From contig NC_135549.1 in the NCBI RefSeq assembly GCF_964340395.1, positions 16,330,342-16,394,341 of the forward strand: 64,000 bases of DNA, read 5' to 3'. Positions 1 through 13,384 of the stretch are shown here, one piece after another. A model generated the notes under the pieces. That model saw only the letters and a list, made by a program, of their open reading frames with translations. It did no database searches and was not told the origin of the DNA. Source of the DNA: Glandiceps talaboti (Eukaryota > Hemichordata > Enteropneusta > Spengelidae). How positions within the stretch are numbered: the first letter of the stretch is position 1; each line of letters opens with the position of its first letter. A program made the position numbers and the translations under genes.

Positions 1-2564
1 GTTTTGTTGAACAGCTTTATATCTGCCAACTTTAATGCCATCACCAAAGTATAATAGCTGTTAGTCTCAGTTACCCAGACTCTCACCACTGGGGATCAAC
101 TATGAGACCACCCTGACTGAACTGAGTCTGGGGGAATGTAATCACAATCGCCTGTACTGGATCTCTTTCCCAGAGCGATGCATGCTGGGGAATACTTCAC
201 GTCCAACATTGCAGGTTGAATGATCCAGGTACCTTTGCGACATGTTATAATGTCTCAAGGAACTGAAGAAATGTACTGTTACAGTATGACTTCAGGTGCG
301 GGCGACTTTGGAGTAGATTTCTCCAAACTCTCATCTGGGTAGTCTTGTAGTAGAACCCCCTAGCAGTGACAATCTGGGTAATCGAGACTAGTATACTGTT
401 ATACAAACATAATGAGTTTGCTCTATGTAATGATTGATTAGGGTTTCCTTGAGAAGTGAATAGCTGTAGGCATTGTGTTGTATTCTTTCATGACTGATGG
501 AAACACCACAAGCTATTCAACAATAACACTGTCAGTAACGCTACTTTGTACACTGCTCATTCAAAATAAAACAAGGAAGTCAGCAAAGAGAAATTGACAT
601 GCTTGCTAAGTGATCATATATTGCAAAAACAAACATCAGAATGACACAAAAGGTCTTAAAACTATCAAAATCAGAAACGTTTGTGCATATCGAGGTTACA
701 AGACCTAAATACATATATTTCCATAATTCCATAATGATTTATATGTAAAGCATAAATTGTACTTACTAGTTCATTTTTTGCCAATAGATTTTGACCAATC
801 AAACAAATGATGGTAATGAATGGTGAACAAATGCCAATATGCAAATTAAGAGCTGGCCCTTCTAACCAAGTGACCATCATGATTCTATATCACACAAAAA
901 ATTTATGAGTTTAAGAAATTTCCCTATCTTCATTCAAAAACTCTCATGTTTCGATGAAAATGATTAATAAATTTGTCAATAAAACTAGCTATTCTCCCCT
1001 CTGTCTTGTCCCCATTGCTTCAACTGTGCTCTCAATTTCATTTAATGGACACTTTTTCAGCTAACAGGACACTTTTTACACAAAGAAAAGTTTTGCGAAC
1101 ACTTTAACTGTGAATGAAACTTTGCACATTATCAATGACACTGTCCCCATCTTGTAAACTGTCACAATGCCACCAACTTGTAAATGCACATGCCTAAGTC
1201 TGCACCTGTCATTCAGGTCTCGCACAAGGTACCTCTAGCTCTGTACCTACACTATCCAAAGACAAACTCTCTGACCTACTACAAAGTGATTTGTGCTGAA
1301 AGTGTTTTTTTTTATATAGAATTTGTTCATTAATGTGACAACCTGTAAATATACCAGAGCTATAGTAGAAAATGCTGATGTTCGCAGCAGGTCAAACCTG
1401 CAATAATTGCTGTAACTTTGTTACAGTATGGGTTCTTGTCATGCTGAACTTTTGGTGAAAATATCGCATTATTTGGCCGAGATATGCGGGATGGGATTAT
1501 AGTGAATTTGTTCATTAACAGGATAATGGGTGAGTATACAAGGGTGCGTAACAGGGCTGTAGGTAATAAGGTTGACATTCTGGATGAAAACCTAAAAACT
1601 CATCAAATTCAAAGTATAAGTATTTTACGGGTCCTGGCCAATTTAATGTTTTTCACAGGACACTTTTGGGTAAACCCATCAGTTACTTTGTCAGCAGTAA
1701 TAATAATAGACGGGTGAGGACCTGTACTATAACTATCAGGTAACCTAGTATATAAAACTCAATTTGAAACATTTCTGATTTCTATGTGTATATTTCCTCC
1801 ATTACAATTGAGTAATTAATGTGTCATGAATTTTGACAATTTCATTTTTCATCCATCTGAGACACTAATAAAGACATCCTGGCCATGACGGAAAACAAAC
1901 TGCTAAAAAACGCCACACACATAGGAAGAAATTTGAAGAAGCTCTCCATCCTTGATAATGACAGGAAACCATGGAAACAAAACACTTGATGCACTGATGC
2001 ATGAGTGAGTGAAAACCTTAAATCAACACTTAAACATTCCAGAATACTATCCATCAGCTCATAAATGGTCAGGTAAACATTTAAAGAATATTTGCGTAAT
2101 CTAAACATGGCTCATTTTCAGCTGAAATACGGCCAACTCTCTTATCGTTCAGCCTGGCTGTTTTAATGAATACTGCTAACCTGGGTAATGTGCATATTAT
2201 ACAATACAGATGCATCAGTGTCAGAAGACATCAGTTTTGTAGTAATTATCTATATGTCTATCATTCCGTGCTTTGTCTAGACAGTTATATTAGCACACAA
2301 CAGTACATAGTTCTCCTTAGACCATCGCATTTTCACACCAGTACACAAGTCCTGGATATAATAATACAGTTTGTCAACTTCTAACATCTCTAGAGACATC
2401 AGTGTCTCTCAAATGTCAGAGTTAATGGCTTTAATGACAAAAACACATTAGATTTTAAGCCAACACTGTCAGTTACTCGGCTCATTGAAATATGGATGTG
2501 TTATACTTACTATGGGGGTATTGGTCAATATTTAAAGCATCTACCCGTCAATTAATAAAAAACA

Positions 2565-3027
2565 CAGTCTATGAACGGACTTGCTAAATGACAAACAACT
2601 ACCTATAGACGGACTTGCTAAATGGCAAACAACTATGTACAGATGGACTTGCTATTATGGCAAACAATTATCTATCGACGGACTCACTAAATGGCAAACA
2701 ACAATCTATGGATGGACTTGCTAAATGGAAAACAACTATCTATAGACATACTTGCTAAATGACAAACAAATATGTACAGATGTACTTGCTAAATAACAAA
2801 CAACTCTATGGATGGACTTGCTAAATGGCAAACAACTATCTATGGATGGACTTGCTAAATGGCAAACCACTCTCTATAGATGGACTTGCTAAATGGCAAA
2901 CCAATATCTATCGACGGACTCACTAAATGGCAAACAACTCTATGGATAGACTTGCTAAATGGCAAACCACTCTCAATAGAGGGACTTGCTAAATGACAAA
3001 CCACTATCTATCGACGGACTTGCTAAA
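2565..3027. repeat. Minisatellite, ~32-bp unit, about 14 copies
   Basis: Tandem copies of a unit built on 'ggacttgctaaatggcaaac' plus a variable 'aactctatgga' part. Copies diverge by substitutions and small indels. Not CRISPR: units are contiguous, with no unique spacers. Confidence 0.9.
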
Positions 3028-5424
3028 TAAATCAAATATATCAACCTCTGTCAATCCAACATTCTACACAAACTTAGATTATTTTCAAATGTTCTCTCAT
3101 GACACAAAACTTTGAAATGAAATCTAGATAAATACACATTTCTAAGTGTTTCATTTTGAACATTCAAACAGATATGCCCGTATGCTATCCATCCTTTTAA
3201 TGCCTACTTAATAGAAAAAACTTCCCTCAGGTCACAGGTTAACAGTACCATGAGCACACAGAAACTTCCACAAAAACTTTTATTCTGTCTGCAATTTCAG
3301 TTTTCAACTGTGACACCAGACGTTGATCGGATTCTTTCATCAGTGAGTGATCATGCTTTTAATCAAGTGTAATGACAATTTTTAATGTAATATGTACGAT
3401 ATCTGTTTTAAGTAATGTTATATACATGTATACGTTTGTAGTCATACATGTCCAGATTAAAAGATGAATTTTCTGAATTTCTGTTTATTTTTAATAACAT
3501 GGACGGTAAAAATATGACATGATGTAATGCCAAATATTTTGAAAATTACTTTTATTGCTGTGTTCATTAAATTTCCGTTCAAAGATTCAATCATAACGAC
3601 TACAAGTTCTAACAATGTAAATATAATCTTACATCTATCATGCCAGTCATCAGATCAAAGTGATGCAATCAATGCTCACACATTAAATTTTGTCCATAAA
3701 TTTCACAAAATTATACGGGACAAATTGATCATTATATTAATTTATTGAAATTATGATACTTAAAGAGAGAAAAGAAATATGTCTTTGATGTCATATTGAT
3801 TACTGTCCAGCAAATGTCATTTAATACACACCATGCAATGGTAATAATTTCGAGGTAATTGAGCAATTTTGTAAATATAGCATTATATATATTTGATACA
3901 AAGGACAAGAAATTTCAAGTGACAAGCCATGCACCATAAGATACCTGCAGTCTCTTTTTGTAACTGAGGTAGACACTTTATCTACTTATCTATGCAATTA
4001 CTCTGTCATTGAAACAGAAATGACTCATGCCAGCAGATACTAGTCTAGAATATATAAACATAAGTTACTGGGATATCACAGACAAAGTTTTGTTGCCACA
4101 GACACCAAACGTTAAGAAAAATGTGGTTACTTAGTACAGTCACAGTAACAAAGTGTTCTTCGTACTAACTATCAGGATATCACAGACACCCAAACAGTAA
4201 CAAAGTGTTCTTTTAAGAAAAAGTACAAACTTTGAGGATATTTGTAACTTCAAAACTTGTCTTTTTGAATCTTTGACCTTTTGAAATGATGCATTGCAAT
4301 CCTCTGGCGTCCAGTAAAAAAACGTGTTGAGTAACATTAAATGGTTGCCCTGGGATACATCCTTCATCACTCCTACTATGTGAAATTTATCTTTCCTTTG
4401 AGAATGGAGATGTAAAAATAAGTCTCAATCTCTTTTGTGTTTGTTCATTTCTATATATTATATCACGGCATATTTAATTTATTATTATATAAATGTATTC
4501 CTTGATGTACACAGTATTATTAATCAGGGAAACAAATTGTGGTCATTTTAGTGAATAATTAAAAAAAATAAATTTGATGAAATGAACAGCTGTATTTCTT
4601 GAAACAGTACATTGTTGATTTATGTATTGAAGTGTTAGTTTCTATAACGTTCATTCCTTGATCAGTAAGACGAAATAAAACGTGGTTTTTTTTTCTACTT
4701 TCAGGAATACAATCATAGAACATGTTACATGATGGAAGAGGAACCCTGGCAGTCTTAACAACTATGCAAGCAGTTACTCTATAATCATATCGTTATATAA
4801 ATCCCAGGTCTCAGTGTGTTATCGGTGAGTCTATCATTTCTATATTGACTAGAATACCAATCAACAATGTCTCAAGATTCACTAAATATGCTGCTGTTCC
4901 TCTGAGAGTAACGCAGCATGTCATAAACAGACATTTGAGAAGCACATTCTGAGAACTACGTTAAACTCAATTTTAAAGGCTGAGCAGTACGTTTTATCTT
5001 TTTCTTGATTTCATTTTGACTAGATAATAAGATTCTTTAGGAATTCTAATTGCTAACAAGTATTTTGTCTCGGTTAATAGTCATCCTCATGGACGCATTT
5101 GTTATCTTGGACAGACAAGAAATTGACACTTTCGTATAAGATTGCTAGTAAAACAATGTGGCTGGTCTTACGAAAAATACTAAACATATATAACAGTTTG
5201 TACTAAAAATTTTAAAAAATTATCACAAGCTATTTCAGTAAAGTGCCATATGTGTGTATAGTAGTACAATTATTTAAAGTGATGACTGCATCTATTTATT
5301 TTTGTTTAATTTCAAAAAGAAAAAGAAAATTGTGGAATCTTTATGACACTGTTTAGAAAAGATGATAACTTCAGGAACATTTTGTAATGTTTTTTAAGCA
5401 TAGTACATTTACATGACTGTAAAT

Positions 5425-5515
5425 GAACACTCAAAATGTAATACAAAGTGGTAATCTGAAAATGGAACACTTGAAATGTAATACAAAGTGGTAATCTGAA
5501 AATGGAACACTTGAA
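5425..5515. repeat. 40-bp tandem duplication
   Basis: The unit starting 'gaacac' at 5425 and running through 'ggtaatctgaaaatg' recurs at 5465 with only a few changes, then a partial third copy begins at 5505. A weaker ~75-bp repeat with 'ttttggat' follows to about 5830. Confidence 0.85.
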
Positions 5516-6312
5516 CTGCTATTTTGTAAAGTCAATGTGGATAATAAATAGTGTCCAGACTGACTCTGAAAATAAATGGCAGTTTGACTTTTCCATTTTG
5601 GATAAGGCTGCTGCATTTCGACCTTTACTTTTGGATAACACTGCTATATCTGGTCAAAACTTCCTAGAAAACTATAAAAATGCAGCGGATTGATCTTTCG
5701 TTTTGGATTATACTGCCATATATGGGCAACATTTCTTTATTAGAAAACTGTAAAAAATGCAACGTTTGAACCATTTCATTTTGGGATTACGTTGCTCCTA
5801 TGTGGTTGATTTTCCTTAGAAAACTGATTAACACGCCGAAAAGAGCTTTGAAATGGCCATGAGTAGATTATGATCTTTTACATTCCCTCGTGTGTCTAGT
5901 ATTGCCTACATAGAAAACACACCACACTAACGATCAATTACTTGTGCACGCTGAATTTAAAAACTTGCCTCGGTAATAAGCCAGCTATCTTGAAAAATTG
6001 ATTACACTTCATTAAGTATATAGCTTCTAGTTTTGAACATCAAAAGTGCAATTTTACACTCGCTTAAAAAAAAAAATCATTAATTTAAGAGTTGTAATGC
6101 CGACATGATTGTCTAATTATAAAAACCAGCAACATTACAATGGGGCAATAATTACTAACATAATTGGTGTCAGAATAATTATATCACTGTAAATGAACTT
6201 TATGCACCTCATTATAATTATAAATTGCATATCAAGTCATTCCAGCTTAATAATACCAAGGTCACCAGAACAAAACTCTTCCATAAAAAAAACCCAGGAA
6301 GATTGGAAATTT

Positions 6313-6765
6313 AAAATGAATTCCAAGGTGACTTTACATTTTAATAGAGACATTATGTTACAAAATTGTCAATTCAAAATGAACTCCAAGGTGACTTTAA
6401 AGTTGGAGAAGATATGTAGGGAAAATTATCAACTCAGAGGAGATATGTTACAAAATTGTCAATTCAAAATGAACTCCAAGGTGACTTTAAAGTTGGAGAA
6501 GATATGTAGGGAAAATCATCAACTCAGAGGAGATATGTTACAAAATTGTCAATTCAAAATGAACTAGCAACTTCAAGGCAAAAAGTTACAAAAATTTTCA
6601 ATTCGAAATGACTAACTCCAAGATGACTTTACATTTTACTAGAGAAATTATGTTACAAAATTGTCAATTCCAAATGAACTCCAAAATAACTTTACATTTT
6701 AATAGAGAAATTATGTTACAAAATTATCAATTCAAAATGAACTCCAGGTGACTTTAAACTTAGAG
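6313..6765. repeat. Minisatellite, ~85-90-bp unit with shorter sub-copies
   Basis: Repeats of 'ttcaaaatgaactccaaggt' with the following 'gactttaaagttgga...gatatgt' block. Two nearly identical full copies (about 6372-6460 and 6461-6549) are flanked by degenerate shorter copies. The 124-residue plus-strand ORF (6193-6567) is a product of this repeat. Confidence 0.88.
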
Positions 6766-7459
6766 GAGACACGTATCTAGGAAACTACCTAAAATAGACG
6801 ATTGTGAAATGTGAAGAAAACGTCAGAAAGTGTGATAGCATCTGTGATCGCTATCTAAAGCCATTCTAGCCTGAGGCTTTGAACACAACACAGACTTCAC
6901 TAAAGAATATTATTCTACATGCATATACAAAAGAGGTGGGTTTTTTTTCATTTTTTAATGAAATATACACAATGGCAAGTTTTCAATTACTGCTTTGAAT
7001 GGGAAAATAAGCACACTTTCTGATGCCGAGTAGATTTTATTATGCTAGTAAAAATCATAATCTATGCTTGGTGTCTCCTATTGATGAATTCCAATGAGAA
7101 GCCCTTCTGCTTGGGTGCCGTAATTGACAACTGACGATCTTGTACATAGCAGTCTATTGAAACTGCCAAGCTTTATTGTGACAATAATAACCCAACGAGG
7201 TCATATCTACTTTCAGTAGGTTCTGCATGGAAAGAGTGAGTAAGTTTGTCCAGGGACTACCTAACAACCATGTTTTCCTAACAATATTGTTTTATCACTG
7301 ACGGAAGTAAACACTTCACAATGCGATACATTTCAAAACTATGCATAAATAATGAGTTGATATTGACATAAAGAACATAATATATATGACTGATCAATGA
7401 TGCGTGCGGTGCATGCGTAAGTGCATGCGTACGTACATGTCTGCGCATGTGCGTGCATG

Positions 7460-7461
<2 letters not shown>

Positions 7462-7532
<71 letters not shown>
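7462..7532. repeat. (TG)n microsatellite
   Basis: About 35 uninterrupted TG dinucleotides, preceded by purine-pyrimidine alternating 'gcatgcgtacgtacatg' DNA, a classic Z-DNA-prone tract. Confidence 0.97.
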
Positions 7533-7535
<3 letters not shown>

Positions 7536-7627
7536 ATGAATATTCTGCATTACATAAGTTTTGTAAAGTTGATATTTTCATCAAAGATGACTGCCATTAT
7601 TTATGTATAGATATAGAATACCAGAAT

Positions 7628-8548
7628 GAAAAGCAATAACTACCTAACTCCACTTGCAATGTACAGTACTAAGGTATTTTTATTGGAAGGTTCTGAAAGT
7701 GAAAATTACCTAACTCCACTATCCATGTACAGTACAGCAGCACATAGATATTTTGCTTGGAAGTTTACAAAAGTAATAATTACCTAACTCCACTAGCTAC
7801 ATACAGTACATACATTTTGATGGGAAGTTAATGATAATTACCTAACTCCACTAGCAACGCCGGTACAGTATATATAAGATATTTTGATTGGAAGTTTACA
7901 AAAGTAATGATTACCTATTAACTCCACTAGCTACATACAATACATACATTTCGATTGGAAGTTTATGATACTAATTACCTAACTCCACTAGCAACGCCGG
8001 TACAGTATATATAAGATATTTTGATTGGAAGTTTACAAAAGTAATGATTACCTATTAACTCCACTAGCTACATACAATACATACATTTCGATTGGAAGTT
8101 TATGATACTAATTACCTAACTCCACTAGCAACGCCGGTACAGTATATATAAGATATTTTGATTGGAAGTTTACAAAAGTAATGATTACCTAACTCCACTA
8201 GCTACATACAATACATACATTTCGATTGGAAGTTTATGATACTAATTACCTAACTCCACTAGCAATGCCAGTACAGTATATATAAGATATTTTGATTGGA
8301 AGTTTAGGAAACCAGAACCTACCTAACTCTAGACTACTAGCTACATAACGTGCATACATTTTCATTGGAAGTTTATCTGTGATAATTTACCTAACTCCAT
8401 AAGCAGTGTACAGTACATCAGATATTTTGACTGGAAGTTTAGGAAAGCAGCACCTACCTATTAGAACTCCACTAGCTATATACTGTGCATACATTGTCAT
8501 TGGAAGTTGATGAAAGAGATAGTTACCTAACTCCACTAGTTACATACA
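7628..8548. repeat. Minisatellite with alternating 'acctaactccactag' units
   Basis: More than ten copies of a unit containing 'tacctaactccactag', then 'tacagta' and 'attttgattggaagttta'. In 7850-8300 two sub-units alternate to give a higher-order repeat of about 120 bp that is nearly identical from copy to copy. Confidence 0.9.
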
Positions 8549-9524
8549 ACACAGATATCATTATGAAAATAGATCTCTATATAAATATGTAACCAATGTC
8601 AACAGGTGTATTGTTGGAATTAGTTTGAGTGTAATGTATGCCATAACGGGGCGCCCTCACACATCGGTCAACCTAGAGGAGGCCGGTTGAGGGCAAAGCA
8701 ACATGACATATTTTACAGTCTATTTAGGAATACAAGGTATTGACTGAGTGTGTATATCTTGTCTGGCAAATTGGATATAGCCATCTCACATATGTAACTC
8801 AAACTCCATTACTTCACTCGTATTCCTGTTTGAAAACAACATATCTACTGCATTCATGTTTCGGAATTAAAATGGTTCACCTTCACATGGTGATGCAAGG
8901 CCCTCCTTTATCTCAATGTATCAAAAACATTCAAAGTAAAACAACAAAACATATATGATTTTTTTTTTGGAAGTTTATGAAAGTGATAATTTATATATCT
9001 AACTCTGTGATAGTTACAACAAACAACAAACTCTGTTTCTGAGTTTTTGCTCATTTAGATAACAGCATGCTACTGTGCCATATTATTATGGTGGTGGGGG
9101 GGGGGGGGTATTAGTTGTTCTTCTGAACACGAGGACAGTAAACCATTTCATTAAGGACCAGCTTACCACCAAATACAACATTCACTTACATCCAAATGTA
9201 TGCTATCCAAAATACAGAGACAATCTTTTTTTAAATTTTCAAAAAAACCTCACAATTTTATGAGTGCTATTGAATGCATCACATTACTTTCTGAATATCT
9301 ATGTATTGCCATTGAGATCCAAATAAACTTGCCTCTGATATCAGAAAGCATACATCCTTACAATATGTTACCATGGCAACAGACTTTAGTATAGTATGTC
9401 CCCATGTTAAAGGAACAAGAGTTAAAATAACCTTATTACCCAGATAAATATATTCCGTGCATATGATAATAAAAATGTATTCTTCAAGCAGTATGGGTAA
9501 TCATATAATAGCTTGACAACAAAT

Positions 9525-10007
9525 AGCGCCCTCTAGTGTTATACGGTCATTATATAAAAAATGAACTGTCACTCTTAGGCCTAATAAAACAACTGTGTGG
9601 TTCCAATTACGCTTAATTTTAGAATAGGTGGGGTAGGTAGATTTTTTAATTTATTTTATTATATATTTTTTCTTTGATGTGTGAGTGTCTAGTTCAGGTT
9701 TTCCATTGTTTTCCAAATGGTCTCTGTGTTGTTTATTTCTTCCCATCAGATGTACAGCCATTACAGATTGGAAGAATAGTTTTATATTGTCTTTTTAGGT
9801 TGATGTCAGTTTCCGTATCCACTATTTCTCGAGAGACTTCACAATTTTTGCAATGTTATTATTTTTTTCTTGAGTACATAAAAAAAAGTTTAGGGTCGGC
9901 AGTGAAAAACTAGGTGGGGGTCAGGTAAATGGAACCAAACAATTATTTTTTTTAGGCCTTGTGGTAGACAGTTCATTCATTTACATGACTACACCACTAG
10001 AGGGAGC
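9525..10007. mobile_element. Hairpin MITE-like element with CTCF-like motifs at both ends
   Basis: The first ~80 bp (from agcgccctctagtg through gaactgtc and aggcctaa to gtttggttcca-type sequence) reappears inverted at the other end (tggaacca, aggcct, gacagttcatt, cactagagggagct). The intervening 330 bp is not coding. Terminal cores match the CCACTAGRGGGCGC-type motif. No clear target-site duplication was found. Confidence 0.72.
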
Positions 10008-10497
10008 TTTCCATTGAACTCATTAATTGATTACAGCAACACTGTAACATACATATTCAAAACTGCTTAATTCAATTTGGGGGGCATTAATTAACATGCT
10101 ATGCATTACTATACACAGGATTTAGAAGTGCACTAAATATCATCACATGCTTCTAATAGCAAAGCATATTCCTCTCAATTTGATTAGCTAAATTCATTTT
10201 CTTTTTTAACATGCAAAAATTCTCACTTTTCACACATTGATAATTCACTTTACACACAACTGGTTGAATAACTTGTTGATAAAAGAAACCATCCACGAAA
10301 GACAGAACACAACGAAACCAACAGGACACCAGACTAAAACGTAGGGAGTTTTTACAGCATTTAAACACATGTTTACACATACTGAGGGAAGTTGATAAAT
10401 ATTGTGCACTTTATAAAATCCGACCAACTACAGTGAGATTTGTACATCTCTAGAAGGAGAGATACAGTTTCACGAGAAGTCATACATCTGTACTTAC

Positions 10498-10558
10498 CAG
10501 CCACGCCGTCGTACATCGTATTGGTCTATTGCGTTAGGACCGAGACTCCATATATGTG
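10498..10558 (-). CDS. Alpha-2/delta alternative exon A (RRR ligand-binding motif)
   Basis: This 61-nt exon (2 nt + 19 codons + 2 nt) lies between acceptor ...CTACAACTGCTAG and donor GGCTG/GTAAGT. Spliced to the upstream CCAG end it reads YPAHIWSLGPNAIDQYDVRRRGW. Vertebrate alpha-2/delta-1 and -2 have YDVRRRPW at this place. The third Arg of that triplet is the established determinant of gabapentin/pregabalin binding and contacts the carboxylate of bound amino acids in the first Cache domain. The larger pattern Tyr-x(4)-Arg-x-Trp, to be followed by Tyr, is the amino-acid-binding Cache signature. The following exon (expected YIQxAxSPKD and the VWA start) is not in the window, so the downstream intron exceeds 10.4 kb. 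Confidence 0.9.
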
Positions 10559-11078
10559 CTAGCAGTTGTAGAGAGGGATAACGACATTCTAGTACGTTTG
10601 ATATGTGATGTATGGTTTGTAAAATACAACACAACACAACACAACAATCTGACAATGTTCATGTCAGACCCTGTCTGTCTAATACACCTCTATCAAGTAT
10701 TCCCAGTTAATCTTTTGTATTTAGTATTAATCATAGTTCAATAACAATATAGCATCTTCTTCACATTTTGCTATGTTTTTATGTCTGAGTATTTTTTATT
10801 TTTGTTTGTTGTTGGTCTACTGCAGCCATTCAGCGAAATTTGTAAACTTCTTTTGACAAGACTAAATATGCAAAAAATAATTCAGAAAAAATTTATCTGA
10901 ATTCTGAAACTTTGGTGTATTATTCAAACAGGGGGGGTTGATATGTGTGTGGATTCATGCACGAATGTTTGAGAGAGTTACAGACAAACAGTTTACAGAA
11001 CGAAAACAGGGTGTGGGTGAAAGTGATGATGAAATATGTAACCAACAAATAAACAAACAAGATATTGCCACCATTTAC
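10559..11078 (-). other. Intron between alternative exons B and A
   Basis: This 520-bp intron separates the two alternative exons. On the transcribed strand it carries a GU-rich run at 10626-10648, about 70 nt upstream of the exon A acceptor, and a short C run at 10932-10938. Nothing else is recognisable. Confidence 0.7.
10626..10648 (-). promoter_or_regulatory. GU-rich splicing-regulator candidate upstream of exon A
   Basis: The plus strand reads as repeats of acaac, so the pre-mRNA carries repeated UUGUG units about 70 nt upstream of the exon A acceptor, inside the 520-nt intron separating the two alternative exons. GU/UGUU-rich runs are known binding sites of CELF/Bruno-type splicing regulators. 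Function here is inference. Confidence 0.35.
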
Positions 11079-11127
11079 CAGTTTTCAGATCTAGCATCGT
11101 AGTCTATGCGAACGTTGGAATGCGCAG
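11079..11127 (-). CDS. Alpha-2/delta alternative exon B (RRR motif absent)
   Basis: This 49-nt exon (2 nt + 15 codons + 2 nt) lies between acceptor ...CAACACAG and donor AACTG/GTAAAT. Spliced to the CCAG end of 13253-13384 it reads YPAAHSNVRIDYDARSENW. The final TG needs a G from the next exon, exactly as exon A does. It aligns with exon A by YPA at the start, Ile-Asp-x-Tyr-Asp in the middle and x-Trp at the end, but is four codons shorter. The Arg-Arg-Arg is replaced by Arg-Ser-Glu. The frame is open and the splice signals are acceptable; GTAAAT is a weaker donor than exon A's GTAAGT. It most likely belongs to a mutually exclusive pair. A decayed duplicate exon is the alternative. No transcript evidence is available here. 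Confidence 0.62.
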
Positions 11128-13252
<2,125 letters not shown>

Positions 13253-13384
13253 CTGGATAAGTCCTCATGAAGCCTTCACTGCTACCAAAATACTGCCATA
13301 TAAGATCTGTATCCTTTTTATAGTTTTCGACAAACACCTCATCTAAACCACTTGTCCAGTTTATACCATTCAGAATTCTAGGAT
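13253..13384 (-). CDS. Alpha-2/delta exon: '[15 protein letters not shown]...LIWQYFGS' block
   Basis: This 132-nt exon (2 nt + 43 codons + 1 nt; phase 1/1) begins after ...TCATTTCAG and ends CCAG/GTAAGC. It encodes [17 protein letters not shown], then a charged stretch, then [17 protein letters not shown]. This is the most diagnostic segment of the gene. The motif (Asn-x-x-x-Trp/Tyr-Thr/Ser-x-x-Leu-Asp/Asn-x-Val-Phe), followed by (Leu/Ile)-(Leu/Thr/Ile)-Trp-Gln-x-Phe-Gly-Ser and Arg-x-Tyr-Pro, is conserved from fly to human alpha-2/delta proteins. It forms part of the first Cache fold preceding the VWA insertion. One sequon (NWT) is present. The trailing G can join either alternative downstream exon (11079-11127 or 10498-10558), giving Ala in both cases. 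Confidence 0.96.

Larger units (their letters stand above)
1..10497 (-). other. Intron 3' of exon A (incomplete)
   Basis: Begins at the GTAAGT donor of exon A and runs off the low end of the window. The expected next exon (Tyr-Ile-Gln...Ser-Pro-Lys-Asp, then the VWA Asp-x-Ser-x-Ser motif) was looked for and not seen. Contents are minisatellites at 2565-3027, 6313-6765 and 7628-8548, a 40-bp tandem duplication at 5425-5515, a (GT)n tract at 7462-7532 and a hairpin element at 9525-10007. The other stretches (about 1-2560, 3030-5420, 8550-9520) show nothing I can name. Confidence 0.75.

Noticed and set aside
2565-3027. CRISPR-like array of ~32-bp repeats
   Set aside because: Units are contiguous without unique spacers, and the sequence is clearly eukaryotic.
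6193-6567. 124-codon plus-strand ORF with internal repeats
   Set aside because: The repeats are the underlying ~88-bp minisatellite, whose unit happens to stay in frame.
8760-8800. Minus-strand YIQ codons as the start of the missing VWA exon
   Set aside because: No acceptor with the required G before the Tyr codon, and the following residues do not read Ser-Pro-Lys-Asp or a VWA motif.
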